A stretch of 5,672 bases of DNA from Planctomycetaceae bacterium (GTDB lineage: Bacteria > Planctomycetota > Planctomycetia > Pirellulales > UBA1268). The DNA is taken from the NCBI GenBank assembly GCA_030616935.1, contig JAUWWJ010000124.1:1-5672 (forward strand), read 5' to 3'. Below the pieces are notes generated by a model that worked only from the letters and a program-made list of their open reading frames with translations, did no database searches and was not told where the DNA came from. Shown piece after piece: positions 4,779 to 5,672 of the stretch (position 1 is its first letter; every line of letters starts with the position of its first letter). The position numbers and the translations under genes are program-made.

Positions 4779-5672
4779 CTAACTCTTCCTCGACCTCGAA
4801 CGGTTCTGCCTCTGCGACGAATTACTTCTGGATGAAACCCGCGAACCAATTAAACCCGGGGACTGTTTTTTTTCGTTACTGCTTCCATGATTTGGGAGTT
4901 GGGTAATTGTATCACTCATAGCAGATGCTTCCTCCATAAAGAGGATCTGACTACGTTGTGGTGTTTGTTTTTTCGATGGAGTATCAAGAGTATAAGTACC
5001 GTCTGAACAAAGCCTTCTGGCTCGTGCCGTATCATCGCTATATGTTGGAACAATAGTCGTAAGCAAACGTTCCTTGAGTGATTCTGCAAGCACGGGAAAC
5101 ATCACTTCAACTCTGCGGAAGAAGTTTCGGGGCATCCAGTCTGCGCTTCCTAAATAGACCTCTGCATCGACTCCCTCACCAAATATAAATATTCGACTGT
5201 GTTCGAGAAAACGATCGACGATACTCCGAACCCGTATGTTTTCACTCAGCCCAGTGACGCCGGGCCGCAAGCAGCAAATGCCTCGAGAGAGTATTTCAAT
5301 CGGGACGCCAGCCTGGCTGGCACTGTAAAGGGCTTCGATAATCTGATGATCCGCTAGCGAATTTACTTTTGCAAAAATTCTCGATGGTTTTCCAGCTGAA
5401 GCCAGGGCAGCTTGAATTCCTATCAACTCAAGCGTGCGGCTATGGAGGTCGTTAGGAGCGACTATGAGTTTCTTCCACTGATGGCCTTGAGAATAGCCCG
5501 TAAGCAGATTGAACAGTGCGGAGGCATCTTCGGCAATCTCGGCATCAGCTGTAAACAAACCAAGGTCTGTGTACGAGGTTGCCGTCGCTGGATTGTAGTT
5601 ACCTGTCCCAAGATGAACGTATCGCTTAAGTCCTTCACGTTCATTCCGAATCACGAGTGACACCTTGCAATG
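4779..5672 (-). CDS. ppk: Polyphosphate kinase (PPK1), C-terminal part with a Ser/Arg-rich tail
   Basis: The frame is open from the right edge to the TGA at 4779, giving the last 297 residues of a protein normally near 700. PPK1 reversibly polymerises ATP gamma-phosphates into polyphosphate through a phosphohistidine. The first codons read HCK, and this His matches the autophosphorylated His435 of E. coli PPK. RYVHLGTGNYN, YTDLGLFTAD, SRGICCLRPGV, GLSENIRVRSIVDRFLEHSR and VYLGSADWMPRN follow, and the His in LEHSR (residue 158 of the fragment, codon at 5201-5199) matches the second active-site His592. The kinase fold ends near residue 227. The last 70 or so residues are low-complexity, rich in Ser, Arg, Gln and Lys, with no recognisable domain. 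The GTG at 5663 is internal, not a start. The N-terminal domains lie outside the window. Confidence 0.95.
   Translation of the reverse strand, partial: HCKVSLVIRNEREGLKRYVHLGTGNYNPATATSYTDLGLFTADAEIAEDASALFNLLTGYSQGHQWKKLIVAPNDLHSRTLELIGIQAALASAGKPSRIFAKVNSLADHQIIEALYSASQAGVPIEILSRGICCLRPGVTGLSENIRVRSIVDRFLEHSRIFIFGEGVDAEVYLGSADWMPRNFFRRVEVMFPVLAESLKERLLTTIVPTYSDDTARARRLCSDGTYTLDTPSKKQTPQRSQILFMEEASAMSDTITQLPNHGSSNEKKQSPGLIGSRVSSRSNSSQRQNRSRSRKS

Overview
The window looks like an ordinary chromosomal segment of a bacterium, most likely a member of the Planctomycetota. I infer this from protein character alone, without a database search. The enoyl-ACP reductase has an Asp/Arg-rich extension of the kind I associate with planctomycete FabI. 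The RnpA and PPK1 sequences also look planctomycete-like, and rnpA is not paired with rpmH. Every recognisable gene is a housekeeping gene. I see no transposase, integrase, CRISPR array, toxin or defence gene.

Layout from left to right. Positions 1-1085 (minus) hold most of a PIN-PhoH ATPase gene, cut by the left edge. Positions 1086-1588 form a roughly 500-base gap with no credible gene. It is unusually rich in inverted and direct repeats, including an 18-base inverted repeat pair with one mismatch enclosing 110 bases. Positions 1589-1662 (minus) are a tRNA-Lys(CUU). A plus-strand pair follows: fabI (1822-2646), then a mutT-type Nudix gene starting 10 bases later (2657-3064). The minus-strand block that runs toward them reads, in transcription order, ppk (cut by the right edge, ending at 4779), a zinc-finger-less DnaJ-family gene (4692-3757), rnpA (3763-3365, overlapping the dnaJ-like gene by 7 bases) and yidD (3315-3049). 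The yidD and mutT 3' ends overlap convergently by 16 bases.

How the genes fit together. FabI performs the last reduction of fatty-acid elongation, and MutT removes oxidised dGTP. The minus-strand block combines polyphosphate synthesis (PPK1), Hsp70 co-chaperoning (DnaJ-like), tRNA 5' maturation (RnpA) and membrane protein insertion (YidD). The rnpA-yidD order is the classical one, but rpmH, which normally precedes rnpA, is replaced here by the DnaJ-like gene, and yidC does not follow yidD.

I found no gene system that looks new. The part least explained by known features is the repeat-dense gap between the PhoH gene and tRNA-Lys. It may encode a structured RNA on the minus strand or be the remnant of a small non-autonomous element.
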